Shown in pieces: positions 55,501 to 62,472 of a stretch of 64,000 bases of DNA (position 1 is its first letter; each line of letters starts with the position of its first letter). The notes beneath the pieces are model-generated. The model did no database searches, was not told the origin of the DNA, and was given only the letters and a program-made list of their open reading frames with translations. Source of the stretch: Flectonema sp. DT1601 (lineage: Eukaryota; Euglenozoa; Diplonemea; Diplonemida; Diplonemidae); assembly GCA_964019425.1 (NCBI GenBank), contig OZ025849.1:372001-436000 (forward strand). The letters are read 5' to 3'. A program made the translations under genes and the position numbers.

Positions 55501-56692
55501 ACCCAATAAGAAAGTAAAAATATCATCAAAACCGAAACACATCTACCCTTTGAAAACAACTGATGTTGAGGTGTTATGGAACAAGTTAGCTGAAATTAGA
55601 ACAACAGAATATCATAAGCGTCGAATAAAAAGAATTTACGTTCAAATTTCATCTGAAGAAGAGGCTGATAGAAAACGATTACTGAAATTGTTTGAGACTG
55701 AAAGGGAGACTTTGCGACAGGTATTTTCAAAAACAACTTGCTTGGTGTGGAAGACCATAAGTAAGTGCCTTAAACCTATTCTCAATCCACTACCCAGACG
55801 ACATCCTGTACTATGTCCTCCACTTGAGTTGTTAAAATCGAAAGAAACCGTCACGCGAATCTGTATTGAGAAAGACTATTGCAAGTTAAGCGACGCCCTC
55901 ACAATTATCCAACAACGACCCCAACGAAAGGGAAAAATTAAAAAAAAAACACATATAGACGTCAACTCTGCTATGAGAGAAAGCTCAGTTATATTAATGT
56001 CTTACGAACGACAATTTCGATTAAAAGAAGTAACTCGAAATAGATGTGTTTGTGTAATTCAATTTTGGTGGAGAAATTATTTAATAAAAAAGTTTCAAAA
56101 GATTCCGCTCAGTCATAAAAAATTTATCATTGATGAGAAGCACAGACGTGGTATAATAGTAGGGCAGGAACAACACACTTGGAGTCTTCGAATTTTAAGT
56201 TCATTTAAAAAAGAAAAACCAACCATCGCGACGCTTGAATCATATAATCAATTCCGTCTTTACGGAGGAGAACTAATCCGCAGAGAAGCAGTTTTAATGG
56301 GACGCATAGCAGGAATAAAATATCTTCAAAAACACCACGAGCGTCGTTTATTTTTTATCAACAATGCGATTACACAACAGAAATACATCAGAAGGTATCT
56401 GGCTAAATCATTCTGTAAAAGGTTGAAACCTATTGTTAGACTGTGGAACAAGTCTAGAGATGAATATTTTACTGAGAGAGAAGTAATTGCGAAGTTGGAA
56501 ACTGCAGAACGTTCTCGGATATCATGGATGCGGATCATTTCATTCCGTGATAGGAATGCCGTCACCATCCAGTCAAGATACAGAATGCATCTGGCAAAGA
56601 GGAAGATCCTCAAACTTAGAGAGGCATATCTTTGCAAAAGAGTTGAGCAATTACTGAACGCGTATAAATCAACTGAAAAATTTCTGTTTTAA
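52580..56692 (+). CDS. Large coiled-coil protein with C-terminal IQ motifs
   Basis: A 1370-residue intronless protein. Residues about 230-490 are low-complexity and Ser/Asn-rich. The middle (about 500-780) is strongly charged coiled coil. A short conserved-looking block near 790 (FASWRLNESDWEVDV) precedes another helical half. Three IQ-like calmodulin-binding motifs lie near residues 1157 (VIQFWWRNYLIKKF), 1262 (ITQQKYIRRYLAKSF) and 1328 (TIQSRYRMHLAKRK). Such proteins often sit at basal bodies or axonemes, but this is inference and I recognise no named family. No signal or membrane segment. The start is uncertain: later in-frame Met at 52601 or 52658 would also work, and out-of-frame ATGs lie upstream. 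Confidence 0.75.
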   Translation: MRSLSTLMSLRCIEAVGRGGTETEETMARVGIVARLRAEISRREYVAYLEGGSASRFNSTETLPLQKSICSLNPGDAAYLSRVGLSTCTDGFLLNLVDDCNPSNVCTPSDDQLLVGSIPIIWFEEEILGRELILQSQYNESASLLLQRQEWNQRFEICLLHRERIEFEISWQWSRRTCFLYHKQRKSFTEILYIAHEHYGFTLLKQNVVGGLLLKYDYLSDSVPPLKKKYSKKGSVFSNKKDNEKMAHQSTIINSQPDPECNLENKHLHVIKDFQNDNSSVEVHDGESTCDFILYHTPQFGSPVRSEFRNNEQDSYMLNNDQKGPLNKKVSFGTGVNQIERKTSDANYHQQQLTKALQLADVELVESMKTNVPLIRESNNIQPPLEELTTDNRNIDKMNETNNHSSDSELSNESSSPTFRRPSFKASKFLNNIYNNNEYNSTQSTDKSSSSSSDTQILNMICQPSTVNTNPMSFNSETRQQVTVALSGAENDIEREFQNFQKCKKIENKISWIQLSEAGVRFSIQKLREDHCRKLSDIIWKKTQSHEQLLELPEIESRGRYQINRQQWKTIKTVINLHQLTIQQLCIIKSLYLEHDETTSRMVLWYNFISLFDSQFAILHRSTVCSNYIETVVFKKAIREHRRYLEEAKMTLLDIESTLWSETTHRTKLGNSEVWERDKLGRSERDCKRKTRAAVLARRDFENFCITETLRRAEAAVERECVRIEDRLEYCRRSKISAKEKAEKRIRTREFIEKLQRTERKRQLRYLTKNISKSRVRVPSPPARPTVGFASWRLNESDWEVDVMFRIGMSTLQFGRNRTGSKTSQSLRRSKSAPEWRKDFIFSDYFLNEIQTPEYQNRNHILREEQQQNINNRTTLVDLLWSISAEQRQNIFIAGEPRRQSLRQQEWSRRGNILHEATSAFSIMSEQYSHLTSVVAKDAAARYLKSQQQTNSSPTDVKVHIKKSITDIRLAKLIPNKKVKISSKPKHIYPLKTTDVEVLWNKLAEIRTTEYHKRRIKRIYVQISSEEEADRKRLLKLFETERETLRQVFSKTTCLVWKTISKCLKPILNPLPRRHPVLCPPLELLKSKETVTRICIEKDYCKLSDALTIIQQRPQRKGKIKKKTHIDVNSAMRESSVILMSYERQFRLKEVTRNRCVCVIQFWWRNYLIKKFQKIPLSHKKFIIDEKHRRGIIVGQEQHTWSLRILSSFKKEKPTIATLESYNQFRLYGGELIRREAVLMGRIAGIKYLQKHHERRLFFINNAITQQKYIRRYLAKSFCKRLKPIVRLWNKSRDEYFTEREVIAKLETAERSRISWMRIISFRDRNAVTIQSRYRMHLAKRKILKLREAYLCKRVEQLLNAYKSTEKFLF

Positions 56693-56768
56693 CAATTCTT
56701 AAACTCCCCTTTAACCAGTTACAGTAGTTCTTGACTTGTTTTGTTTTGTTTTGTTTTCTTCAAAAGTA

Positions 56769-56810
<42 letters not shown>

Positions 56811-56998
56811 AGTTTTTTTTATTGTTTTAGACTAAATTTTTAGTTTAAAAATCCAACTATTCCTCTGTTTTCGGAAGGAACTACTCACTTACACAATTCC
56901 TATCTATCAGTGGTCGTGTGAAGAGATCGTTAATTCATTCCCTAAAAAAAACAGTAAATAACATTAACAAAAAAAAATGACAACATTATAATAAAAAG
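56693..56998. other. Spacer and leader of the 217-residue protein
   Basis: It contains an A run of more than 30 at about 56773-56807 and T tracts. An AAACAG acceptor-like site at 56949-56954 is followed by a five-codon upstream ORF at 56977-56991. Confidence 0.6.
56977..56991 (+). promoter_or_regulatory. Upstream ORF (Met-Thr-Thr-Leu-stop)
   Basis: A four-residue frame ending seven bases before the next start codon and lying after the likely acceptor. It should be in the mRNA if the AAACAG site is used. Confidence 0.45.
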
Positions 56999-57652
56999 AT
57001 GTTGGGAACAAGACTACCAGACTTGGGTACTGGAATAGTTATTGATGGGGGGATCCCAATGAGTGCAGTCATCAGTCCAAAGAGAACTGGTGGCAGAGTT
57101 TGGATGACTGGTTATGATCAAATCAAACATCAACAGACGTATGAAGCTGCAAGACGACATCACATGATGCATGTTGGTAACAGAGTACTAACTTCACCGG
57201 AGAGACCTTCTGAAGTGAAGATTGCCTCAACGAATGTTGTTGGCACTCAGACGAGTATCGCACCTACTTCATCGAAGAAATCAGATACAGAAACTTTAAT
57301 AAGTTCATCTAGTGTACCATCCACACATCCATCTCCTGTTAAACCTCCTTCTGTTTCGAAATCTTCTTCTGTTTCGGTAACTCAAATGTTGTCAACTGTT
57401 TCAAGTACTGAAGTTGATAATGATATTAGAGTTCGTGAACTACAACAGCAGAACGAATCTCTTCAAAAGATGCTTTTCGATAAACAAATTGAGTGTGACG
57501 GTCTTATCAATCGAAGTAGTCAGAATTCAGTACCAAGTCCTCAAATCGTTTATTACAATCAAAATTCTACTCCAAACCTTTGGACGAGTATCCTTCCGAT
57601 GTCTGAACGCATAGTTCACGTTACTTCAGTGAGACCTCAGAGTACTTGGTAA
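56999..57652 (+). CDS. Unknown 217-residue protein
   Basis: I do not recognise it. Residues 1-70 are the most structured part, with a Gly-rich start (LGTGIVIDGGIPMSAVISPK) and a His-rich helix (YEAARRHHMMHV). Residues 75-135 are Ser/Thr/Pro-rich and probably disordered. A short coiled coil (about 140-165) precedes a Tyr/Asn/Pro tail. No signal or membrane segment. Codon use resembles its neighbours and the frame is intact, so I take it as a real gene. It lies between the IQ protein and the methyltransferase. Confidence 0.7.
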   Translation: MLGTRLPDLGTGIVIDGGIPMSAVISPKRTGGRVWMTGYDQIKHQQTYEAARRHHMMHVGNRVLTSPERPSEVKIASTNVVGTQTSIAPTSSKKSDTETLISSSSVPSTHPSPVKPPSVSKSSSVSVTQMLSTVSSTEVDNDIRVRELQQQNESLQKMLFDKQIECDGLINRSSQNSVPSPQIVYYNQNSTPNLWTSILPMSERIVHVTSVRPQSTW

Positions 57653-57814
57653 TTATAAGGGGGATATTTTATTTTATTTTTGTTTCGTTTCTGTATTCTA
57701 TATCTTTTTGTTGTATTTTCTTTTCTCTTTAGACTTTTAGATTCGTTTTTTTTTTTTTTTTTTTTTTGTTAAATTAGTTGCTTTACTTCTCATCCCACAC
57801 ACAGTTCATGCTAC
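57653..57814. other. Short T-rich spacer with acceptor site
   Basis: A T run of 22 at 57747-57768 is followed by CCCACACACAG at 57794-57804, an acceptor-like site. ATG at 57808 opens a four-residue frame (Met-Leu-His-Ala-stop) that overlaps the true start at 57815 in another frame. Confidence 0.55.
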
Positions 57815-59158
57815 ATGCTTAAACATTATAATGACGTTGAGTCTAGTCTGGTTATTTCAGGTAAGATAATTGAAGTGTTCCCACCAACACGTGATTCAAA
57901 CGGATCTCGCAAGCTAGTTGTTGTTATTGAGGGTGAAGGAGGAGGAGAATCAGAAGAAGGCCTCGGTCCTAATAATTTAAATATTCAGTTAATAAATCAC
58001 TGGGCAGACGCATGTAGTTTCTTATCTGTTGGAGATGAACTTCTTGTTGATGGATTTATGGTTCAAACAAGTCAGGATGAACATCAGATAACTTCACTAA
58101 ACAGACCGTTCATTGCTGTCCTATTAGACACTAGTAAAGTTACGATCAATAGAAAAAGGATAATACATCTGTCTCATGAAAATGTTTACACGTTTAACTA
58201 CGTTAACGACAATACAATATATGAAAATACTCATGAGATTTCATTGGCTAGGGGATGCAATCAATTCATAAAGGTTGGGTGTTATTATGATGTCATATTC
58301 GGAAGAAAAGAACCTTTCAACAGTATCGGACAACACATGATTAAACATTTAACTAAACATGGAGCTACAACTATTCTCGATGTCGGTTGCGGTACTGGTT
58401 TGCTTACGTTCTTTTTTAGATATTTCTCCATTGAGGTGACTGGGATTGATGCATCTCCAATCATGTTAAACGTTGCGAAGGAAAAATTGTTATTTCTCTC
58501 TGAAACTGAGGCAACGAAGAAACCGGAAACGCGTCTTCTCATCGCAGATATGACCGACTTCAGTGTAAAGTTAAGACAGTTTGAAAATGATGAACATGAT
58601 GAGAGAAGACCATGGGAACATCTTCAACAATTCAGTGCTGCAACATGCTTAGACTCACTAAGCATGTTACCCGATTTAAGTTCAGTACGAAAGTGTATTA
58701 GAAGGATTTGGTATCACCTTCAGGTTGGTGGAATTCTAATTTGTAATATCCCAAACATCGATCACGGTGAATCAACAAAACACCGACAAGACCATTCTCG
58801 ACTTTCTATTGCTCGTACAGACTTGACCGTCTCTGCTGGTAGTATGGATCCTGGTACACTTGATCTTATTATTAGAAAGTATCCTGCTGTCTCTCGCAAA
58901 CGTCGTGTGGATTTGATTGGATACGTTCATCAAAAATCACCAAATGGTACAAAAGAAGACTACTATACATCTTTTGAGGATTCTTACACAGAATTCCTCC
59001 TGAACTACACAGACTTTGAGGCCATTCTATTAGAAGAACGTTTTGATATCCTCGATATGTACGATGCTGTCACAGGAGGTGAATTCAAGCCAAGAGTTAC
59101 GACAAAGAGAATGTACGTATGCAGGAGAGCTACCACTGACTTAGAATGCCCAGGGTGA
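57815..59158 (+). CDS. SAM-dependent methyltransferase with N-terminal OB-like domain
   Basis: A 447-residue protein. Residues about 10-110 look like an OB fold (ISGKIIEVFPPTRD, then LVVVIEGE, VGDELLVDGFMVQT, HQITSLNRPF), with a strand pattern like single-stranded nucleic-acid binding domains. Residues about 165-320 are a class I methyltransferase: DVGCGTG at 189-195 binds SAM, Asp212 in TGIDASP fits the ribose-binding acid, and IADMTDF and DSLSML follow as later motifs. A C-terminal 120 residues continue the fold. No signal peptide. The substrate is unknown; the N-terminal domain suggests a nucleic acid or nucleoprotein target. The start is the first ATG in frame after the acceptor, with a four-residue upstream ORF just before it. 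Confidence 0.82.
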   Translation: MLKHYNDVESSLVISGKIIEVFPPTRDSNGSRKLVVVIEGEGGGESEEGLGPNNLNIQLINHWADACSFLSVGDELLVDGFMVQTSQDEHQITSLNRPFIAVLLDTSKVTINRKRIIHLSHENVYTFNYVNDNTIYENTHEISLARGCNQFIKVGCYYDVIFGRKEPFNSIGQHMIKHLTKHGATTILDVGCGTGLLTFFFRYFSIEVTGIDASPIMLNVAKEKLLFLSETEATKKPETRLLIADMTDFSVKLRQFENDEHDERRPWEHLQQFSAATCLDSLSMLPDLSSVRKCIRRIWYHLQVGGILICNIPNIDHGESTKHRQDHSRLSIARTDLTVSAGSMDPGTLDLIIRKYPAVSRKRRVDLIGYVHQKSPNGTKEDYYTSFEDSYTEFLLNYTDFEAILLEERFDILDMYDAVTGGEFKPRVTTKRMYVCRRATTDLECPG

Positions 59159-59366
59159 TAGTGTAGTCATTAACCCTGCAAAGGGGTGGCAGATAGAATT
59201 TTTTTTTTTTTTTTTTTAAAAATTCCTTTTTTTTTTTTCTTGTTCTTGTAATGATTAATTTACACCCTCTAACACTCTGTTATATCCAATGGTCAAATTA
59301 GTAAATTTTCAGATAAATTATTTATTTCACAAAAAAGAATTCTCAAAAAAAAAAAAAAAAAAAAAA
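59159..59366. other. Short spacer
   Basis: T tracts, then TAAATTTTCAG (about 59301-59311) as an acceptor-like site, then an A run of 22 directly before the next start. The upstream in-frame ATG at 59289 would add only residues coded by this leader (seven Lys from the A run) and is rejected as the start. Confidence 0.6.
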
Positions 59367-60239
59367 ATGAAAATACTAATTACAGGAAGTACTGGATATG
59401 TTGGCGGCTATCTATTGGAAAAGTTAGCAAACCAACATGAAGTCGTTGGCGTTGGTTGTTCTAAAGGAGATCAAAGGATGCTCTTACAGGATAATAAAAG
59501 CATCGAAGACACAATGAAAACAGTGCAACCGAATGCAGTGATAAACTGCGGAGCTATTGCGTCACTCGAAAAGTGTGAACAAAACGACAAGCTGTCGTAT
59601 GAAGTTAATTGTCCAGAACATCTCGCAGACTGTTGCGCAAAACAAGGAGCGATTCTTATTCAACTCAGTACCGATATCGTTTATCGAAATATAACTGATG
59701 GGGTTCCTGCCGCAGTTGATCTAAATCCACTGAATACTTATGGTAAATCAAAGGCAGCTTTTGAGAAATATCTCTCATCTCATCCAACATGTACATCTGT
59801 CATTCTACGATGCTCAAATATATTTGGTCCGCCAGTCAACGGAATCACTAAATTTGTTCAATGGGTTGACTCTGTACTACGTGACGGAACTATTCCTCAC
59901 TTGTACAGCAATGAGAAGAGGAACTTTGTTTATATTGGAGACATTCACAAAGTCATTAGTGGTATTCTAAAGAGTAAATCAGAACTTAACAAACCCAACT
60001 GCTTAATATATAATATGGGAGGTCCTGAATCATTGTCACGTGAACAGTTTGCTCATGTTATCGCAACTCATAGAGGAATTTCAAAGGAATCTGTTCCGAG
60101 TAGGGAGCGGACTGAAAAAGACTTAAAACTCCCGACTCCTTTGGACATTACGTTTGATAGCAGTCGGACATTTGATGATTTTAGAATAATTCCAACTCGA
60201 CTTGTTGATGTTGTGTCGGATATTCTACCAAAGTTATAA
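59367..60239 (+). CDS. RmlD/MAT2B-like NAD(P)-dependent reductase
   Basis: A 290-residue extended short-chain dehydrogenase. The start is the Met of MKILITGSTGYVGGYLLEKL, directly after an A run; this places the Rossmann motif GSTGYVGG at the expected distance. Next come VINCGAIASLEKCE, the STDIVY strand, and the catalytic YGKSK (Tyr-x-x-x-Lys), then LRCSNIFGPP. The family reduces dTDP-4-keto-sugars (RmlD) or serves as the MAT2B regulatory subunit of methionine adenosyltransferase. Length fits both and sequence alone does not choose. No dTDP-sugar genes are nearby. The 3' end is intact. Confidence 0.88.
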   Translation: MKILITGSTGYVGGYLLEKLANQHEVVGVGCSKGDQRMLLQDNKSIEDTMKTVQPNAVINCGAIASLEKCEQNDKLSYEVNCPEHLADCCAKQGAILIQLSTDIVYRNITDGVPAAVDLNPLNTYGKSKAAFEKYLSSHPTCTSVILRCSNIFGPPVNGITKFVQWVDSVLRDGTIPHLYSNEKRNFVYIGDIHKVISGILKSKSELNKPNCLIYNMGGPESLSREQFAHVIATHRGISKESVPSRERTEKDLKLPTPLDITFDSSRTFDDFRIIPTRLVDVVSDILPKL

Positions 60240-60353
60240 GATAAAGTTCATTAACTGTTTTGTTACACTTTTGAATGACCCGTATTTAATGTTTTTGTTT
60301 GATGTGTGTTTTTTTTACGATTTTCAATATTTCAGGTTCTTATCAGTAACATC

Positions 60354-60623
60354 ATGTTAGGAAGTCGCATTCTTCCAATGGCAATGCGTGGTGGTCTGCA
60401 ATGCCGCTCATTTGTCAGCGTTCCATTAAGAATCAGCAGAGGGATGTGTTTTACAACAGAAACAAGTCAAATGCAATTGGGGAACTCTTCTCTATCGAAA
60501 CTGAACGATTCACAGCTGTCTTTGGCAGACTTGATCGCCATGGAGATGGCCGTTGTGACTATGGTCCAACCTGCATTGTTAAAGACTGGGACTAGTGCAA
60601 AAATAATAATAAAAAAAAACTAA
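60354..60623 (+). CDS. Small presequence-bearing protein, copy 1
   Basis: An 89-residue protein starting MLGSRILPMAMRGG. The first 35 residues are Arg/Ser-rich and hydroxylated with no acids, like a mitochondrial presequence. The rest has no known domain. The N-terminus matches the next gene (MLGSR-x-x-PMAMR-x-G-x-Q, later SVP and SRGMC-x-TTE). The start is chosen because the AATATTTCAG acceptor-like site (60326-60335) removes the upstream ATG at 60306. The +2 frame is also open over most of this gene and reads an EF-hand-like loop, probably by chance. Downstream of about residue 38 the true frame is less sure. Confidence 0.55.
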   Translation: MLGSRILPMAMRGGLQCRSFVSVPLRISRGMCFTTETSQMQLGNSSLSKLNDSQLSLADLIAMEMAVVTMVQPALLKTGTSAKIIIKKN

Positions 60624-60659
60624 TAAACAAACGGGTTTTCTTATCAGAAATTAACAACC

Positions 60660-61039
60660 ATGTTGGGGAGTCGAGTATTCCCTATGGCAATGAGGAGGGG
60701 GATGCAGATGAGATATGTGAGCGTTCCAGCAGTCGTCAGCAGGGGAATGTGCAACACAACTGAAATTCCTTTTTCACCAAGTACGTGTCAAGGTAGTGCT
60801 GTGACGGAACTGAGTGATTTGCCGGTAGCCCTGTTGGAGCAATTGTTGTCGACTTTCCAGGCAGGATTACACTCAGGGATGTCTGTGGAGAGATGCTGCT
60901 ACGAGCCCACTTTAGCTCCCTGAACGAATCATCTGACTGTCAGCAACAAAAAGCGTACAAAAAGTGTAACGATCTTGTTCGGTGTCGTCAGCAGGTGAAT
61001 ATGCACAAGATGATCAATACGAGAGTATCAATTATTTAA
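60660..61039 (+). CDS. Small presequence-bearing protein, copy 2 (probably spliced)
   Basis: It starts MLGSRVFPMAMRRG, a paralogue of the gene before it with the same presequence-like N-terminus, after a TTATCAG acceptor-like site. Unspliced, the frame stops at 60921-60923 (87 residues). I prefer a model with an intron at 60793-60860 (CAAG-GTAGTG to TTTCCAG). It joins in frame to a segment that stays open to 61039 and gives 103 residues with a Cys-x8-Cys-x5-Cys stretch. The region to 61039 lacks the homopolymers of true spacer, which supports the longer model. Function unknown; a small mitochondrial protein is likely. Confidence 0.5.
60793..60860 (+). other. Possible 68-base intron (GT-AG)
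   Basis: The donor is CAAG-GTAGTG and the acceptor TTTCCAG after a moderately pyrimidine-rich stretch. It would shift the frame to one open for 59 more codons. It has no homopolymer, unlike the other two introns, so the call is tentative. Confidence 0.4.
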
Positions 61040-61379
61040 TAATAATAATAATAAACAATGAGTAAAAACAAAAAGTAAAGAGCCTTGTAAATGCCTTCAT
61101 TGCCATTATTCACATTTCCAAATAACGCAGCACACTTGGGTCAGGTTGTGAAGTACAGAAATACAATTTAATGTTGAAGTTGTGTGTTTGCTGTTGCTGT
61201 TAGCAACAATCTTGTATAATGTTATTTTTTTATCCGAAAAAAAAAAAAAAAAAAAATAGAACAAAATAAAGAATAGTCATTAATTGTTTTTTTAGACAAG
61301 AGAATACAAGCCAATTTTTGGTAACTCTCATCCTTGGCTTTTGCGGGGAACTGCAGTCCGTTAAAACAGCCCCCTTTTT

Positions 61380-61452
61380 CCAGTTATAATGATTCATGTC
61401 TAATTTGTTGCGTGTTAACCTTGATTTATTTATCCAAGTCCCCCCCCTTTTT
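61380..61452 (+). repeat. Duplicated spacer segment 1, copy 1
   Basis: CCAGTTATAATGATTCATGT and the sequence to the C run recur at 62139-62209 with few changes. The copy is followed by a unit shared with 61795-61841 (TTTTGCGTCAAACCAA through GGGATGGGCTT, at 61448-61492 here). These overlapping pairs suggest that the spacer grew by local copying. Confidence 0.8.
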
Positions 61453-61556
61453 GCGTCAAACCAACCATAACTGAGTTTATGGGATGGGCTTAACCGATCG
61501 TAACAAACCCCCCTCCCTTTTTTTAAATATTTTAATAAAATAAACAAAAGTAACTA

Positions 61557-61581
61557 CACTCCAGTCCTGCAAACTGGAGTG
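61557..61581. repeat. Perfect 9-bp hairpin
   Basis: Arms CACTCCAGT and ACTGGAGTG with a 7-base loop (CCTGCAA). It lies between the duplicated segments. It could be a structured RNA element; no further evidence. Confidence 0.75.
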
Positions 61582-61794
61582 CTTCGGTCTAAATAATTGA
61601 TTGACTTACTTCTACACCATACTGATGATGAGAGAATAGAGGTAAGAGGTATATGGATTACTCTCGAAACCTAATAGTTACTTTAAAAGGCTAAGTTAAG
61701 CATCACCATAGTCACTGTATCCTTAACAGATGTTAAACCATCGCTATGTTAACGCGATACAAAACAGTTGTATTTTACAAATTCAAATATTCAA

Positions 61795-61841
61795 CCCCCC
61801 TTTTGCGTCAAACCAATAACTGAGTTTATGGGATGGGCTTT
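61795..61841 (+). repeat. Duplicated spacer segment 2, copy 2
   Basis: CCCCCCTTTTGCGTCAAACC to GGGATGGGCTT matches 61448-61492. The earlier copy has four extra bases (CCAT) in the middle. Non-coding. Confidence 0.8.
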
Positions 61842-62043
61842 ACTGGTAGTGAGCTACGAACCAGCGTATTCTTGTCATGTTATTTTTCTTTTAATTTTTT
61901 CTCACCCCGTTACTACCCACCCAGATAAGTTTTATTGGTTTGTTTCCCATTAATGCATTAATGTTTTCCTACTAACTAACTAACTTTTCAAGGGGAATGG
62001 TCCGAAGGAAAATTGTTCTTAATCTTAGTCCGAAACCAACTTG

Positions 62044-62103
62044 TTTGTTGTCCTACGAAATTTTGCTTTTTTTTGATTGAACTGATAATTATTAATACTA
62101 ACT
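62044..62103 (+). repeat. Shared spacer segment, copy 2
   Basis: Diverged copy of 45580-45665, matching at GTTGTCCTACGAA, TTTTGC and ACTGATAA. It is followed by TACTAACTAACTTTTCAAG, a unit that also occurs at about 61970-61993. The two copies lie about 16 kb apart. Confidence 0.55.
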
Positions 62104-62138
62104 AACTTTTCAAGCTGTAACGACCTGGTGGACAGAAT

Positions 62139-62209
62139 CCAGTTATAATGATTCATGTCTAATATGTTGCGTGTTAACTATAAATCAAGTCCCCCCCCCC
62201 TTTTTTTTT
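62139..62209 (+). repeat. Duplicated spacer segment 1, copy 2
   Basis: Second copy of 61380-61452, again ending in a C run followed by a T run. The copies differ by a few substitutions and a short deletion before the C run. Confidence 0.8.
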
Positions 62210-62472
62210 CCCTCTTATTGGGTCTTTAAAAAAAAAAAAAAAAAAAGGAAGAAGAAGAAGAAAAGTTGAGCAAAGTAACAGTCGACTGGTATCAATGTGA
62301 ATGAAGAGAATCTCACAAACAGGAACCGCATTTAAGTAAAATAATTCTGTTCAGTCAGTAATATAATGTCTCGGAGCAACACAATGGGTAGCAGTATATA
62401 CAGTAACATCTTTAAGTAAGTTTCAATATTATTTTTTTTTTTTTTGGTATAAAGGTTATCTACCTCACAAAA

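Larger units (their letters stand above)
61040..62472. other. Spacer with locally duplicated segments
   Basis: No supportable gene. It holds several internal duplications (listed separately), C runs of 8-10 at about 61441 and 62191, a perfect 9-bp hairpin at 61557-61581, and the leader of the last gene. A TATAAAG at about 62448-62454 could be the acceptor. Confidence 0.65.

Noticed and set aside
59289-59366. Upstream in-frame start for the RmlD/MAT2B-like gene
   Set aside because: It would add 26 residues coded by leader and an A run (seven Lys) and push the Rossmann motif away from the N-terminus. The ATG at 59367 fits the family.
60401-60595. EF-hand-like loop (LDRHGDGRCDY) in the +2 frame of small protein copy 1
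   Set aside because: It is a single loop in a frame that competes with the presequence frame, and the corresponding frame of copy 2 shows no such loop. Probably chance.
61091-61171. A 26-codon frame after the second small protein
   Set aside because: Too short to support without conservation, and it lies beyond the likely end of the gene before it.
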